NCBI GenBank assembly: GCA_018969885.1 | Contig: JAGWXN010000227.1 | Coordinates: 1-5,497 of the forward strand | Length of the DNA stretch: 5,497 nt | Origin: Betaproteobacteria bacterium | Lineage (GTDB): Bacteria; Pseudomonadota; Gammaproteobacteria; Burkholderiales; Burkholderiaceae | Direction: 5' to 3' | Shown: one piece after another, positions 4,647 to 5,497 of the stretch | Numbering within the stretch: position 1 is the stretch's first letter | Layout of the letters: every line of letters starts with the position of its first letter | Translations under genes and position numbers: made by a program | The notes under the pieces: model-generated | Told to the model about the DNA's origin: nothing | The model's database searches: none | The model's input: the letters and a program-made list of their open reading frames with translations, nothing else

Positions 4647-5497
4647 ATGACTGCAGTCATCCAGTACACACTCTCCGGCTTGGTGATCGGAGGCCTATAC
4701 GCGATTGTCGCGCTTGGTTTCTACATCATGTGGTCGGCCGTCCGCGCGGTGAATTTTGCGCACGGCGATACGCTGATGCTGGGATCGGTGCTGTCGGTCG
4801 TCCTGATGTGGTCGGGCGTACCGCTCCTGATCGGGATTCCACTTGCCATTCTTGCCACCGCGGCCTTCGGCCTGTTCATCGAGCGCATTGCGGTGCGTCC
4901 GCTCAACCATGGTCCGTCCTCAATCGGCTGGATGCTCTCTACGATCGCTATCGGGCTGATGCTCGAGGCGTTCGTCACGGTCACCTTCGGCGCCGATCCA
5001 CGGTCCTTACCGTCGCCCCTCATGCAGACACCGATTGCGATGGGCGGTGCCGGCATCTTCCCGCATGAGCTTCTGGTACCAGTTGTAGCGATTGCGCTTC
5101 TGATCCTTCTCGACTGGTTCTACCGTGCCACGATGACCGGTCGCGCGATGCGCGCGATTGCGCAGAAGCCGGTTGCTGCAGGTCTGATGGGGATAGACGT
5201 TCGCCGCATGGCGCTATTGTCGTTCGCAGCGGCGGCCGCACTCGGGGCATTCGCCGGTATTCTCGCCGCCCCCATCATTCAGGTTTCGGCTGCAATGGGA
5301 CTATTGCTGGGTCTCAAAGGCTTTCTGGTGGCCATCATCGCGGGCATGTCGAACGCCCGCGGCATCGTGATCGTAGGCTTTGCGTATGGCGTCCTGGAGC
5401 GCTTCATCGAGGGGTTCGGAAACACGTCGCTTCGTGAGGTGCTGGGCTTCGGCATCATGATTCTGCTGCTGCTCGCTTTTCCGAACGGCCTGTTCGG
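4647..5497 (+). CDS. LivH-type ABC transporter permease (HAAT family), nearly complete, cut at the right edge
   Basis: 283 codons are present and the frame is open at the edge. LivH proteins run to about 290-300 residues and end shortly after a P-x-GLFG motif; FPNGLF is already reached, so only about ten residues are missing. It is an inner-membrane subunit that forms half of the translocation channel. Hydrophobic segments are clear at about 9-29, 43-78, 93-113, 142-156, 190-209 and beyond. NFAHGD at 36-41 is the family signature, and GRAMRAIAQKPVAAGLMGIDVRRM (165-188) is the cytoplasmic coupling loop that meets the ATPase. The start is bounded: an in-frame TGA lies at 4641-4643, only one codon before the ATG. 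No good ribosome site precedes it. LivM, LivG and LivF partners would be expected to the right, outside the window. Confidence 0.93.
   Translation, partial: MTAVIQYTLSGLVIGGLYAIVALGFYIMWSAVRAVNFAHGDTLMLGSVLSVVLMWSGVPLLIGIPLAILATAAFGLFIERIAVRPLNHGPSSIGWMLSTIAIGLMLEAFVTVTFGADPRSLPSPLMQTPIAMGGAGIFPHELLVPVVAIALLILLDWFYRATMTGRAMRAIAQKPVAAGLMGIDVRRMALLSFAAAAALGAFAGILAAPIIQVSAAMGLLLGLKGFLVAIIAGMSNARGIVIVGFAYGVLERFIEGFGNTSLREVLGFGIMILLLLAFPNGLF

Overview
The window is GC-rich, high-coding-density bacterial DNA. A Bug-type solute-binding protein with a twin-arginine-like leader, a PuuE-like deacetylase and a LivH-type transporter together suggest a proteobacterium, most likely a betaproteobacterium of the Burkholderiales. 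This rests on gene content only and the genus cannot be told. No mobile element, CRISPR array, tRNA or rRNA is visible.

Layout. The left half (1-2335) is a minus-strand run of three genes: a polysaccharide-deacetylase/PuuE-like hydrolase (GTG start at 2335), a Bug/TctC-type periplasmic solute-binding protein (start at 1367), and a ModA-like periplasmic binding protein that runs off the left edge (start at 339). The hydrolase is divergent, across a 96-bp gap, from a plus-strand classical SDR dehydrogenase (2432-3193). A 208-bp non-coding gap follows. Then come a LivJ-like (type I fold) periplasmic binding protein (3402-4577) and a LivH-type permease (4647 to the right edge, lacking only about its last ten residues), which begin an ABC importer operon.

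Regulation is the most distinctive part. Both plus-strand units carry a sequence resembling a sigma-54 (-24/-12) promoter with exact GG-N10-GC spacing. The one before the SDR (2373-2388) predicts a 33-nt leader and the one before the binding protein (3342-3357) a 34-nt leader. Upstream of the second lie four direct GCACC half-sites and a perfect 14-bp palindrome, in the zone where sigma-54 activators usually bind. The divergent gap holds three GTTCGG elements, two of them part of a 7-bp inverted repeat. A strong 35-nt hairpin separates the binding-protein and permease genes.

Working hypothesis (inference): this is a small uptake-and-catabolism locus for a nitrogen-containing organic compound. 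The ABC importer brings it in, the PuuE-like enzyme opens or hydrolyses a C-N bond, and the SDR oxidises or reduces an intermediate, all under sigma-54 control. The two minus-strand binding proteins have no membrane partner in view, and the substrate cannot be read from the sequence.
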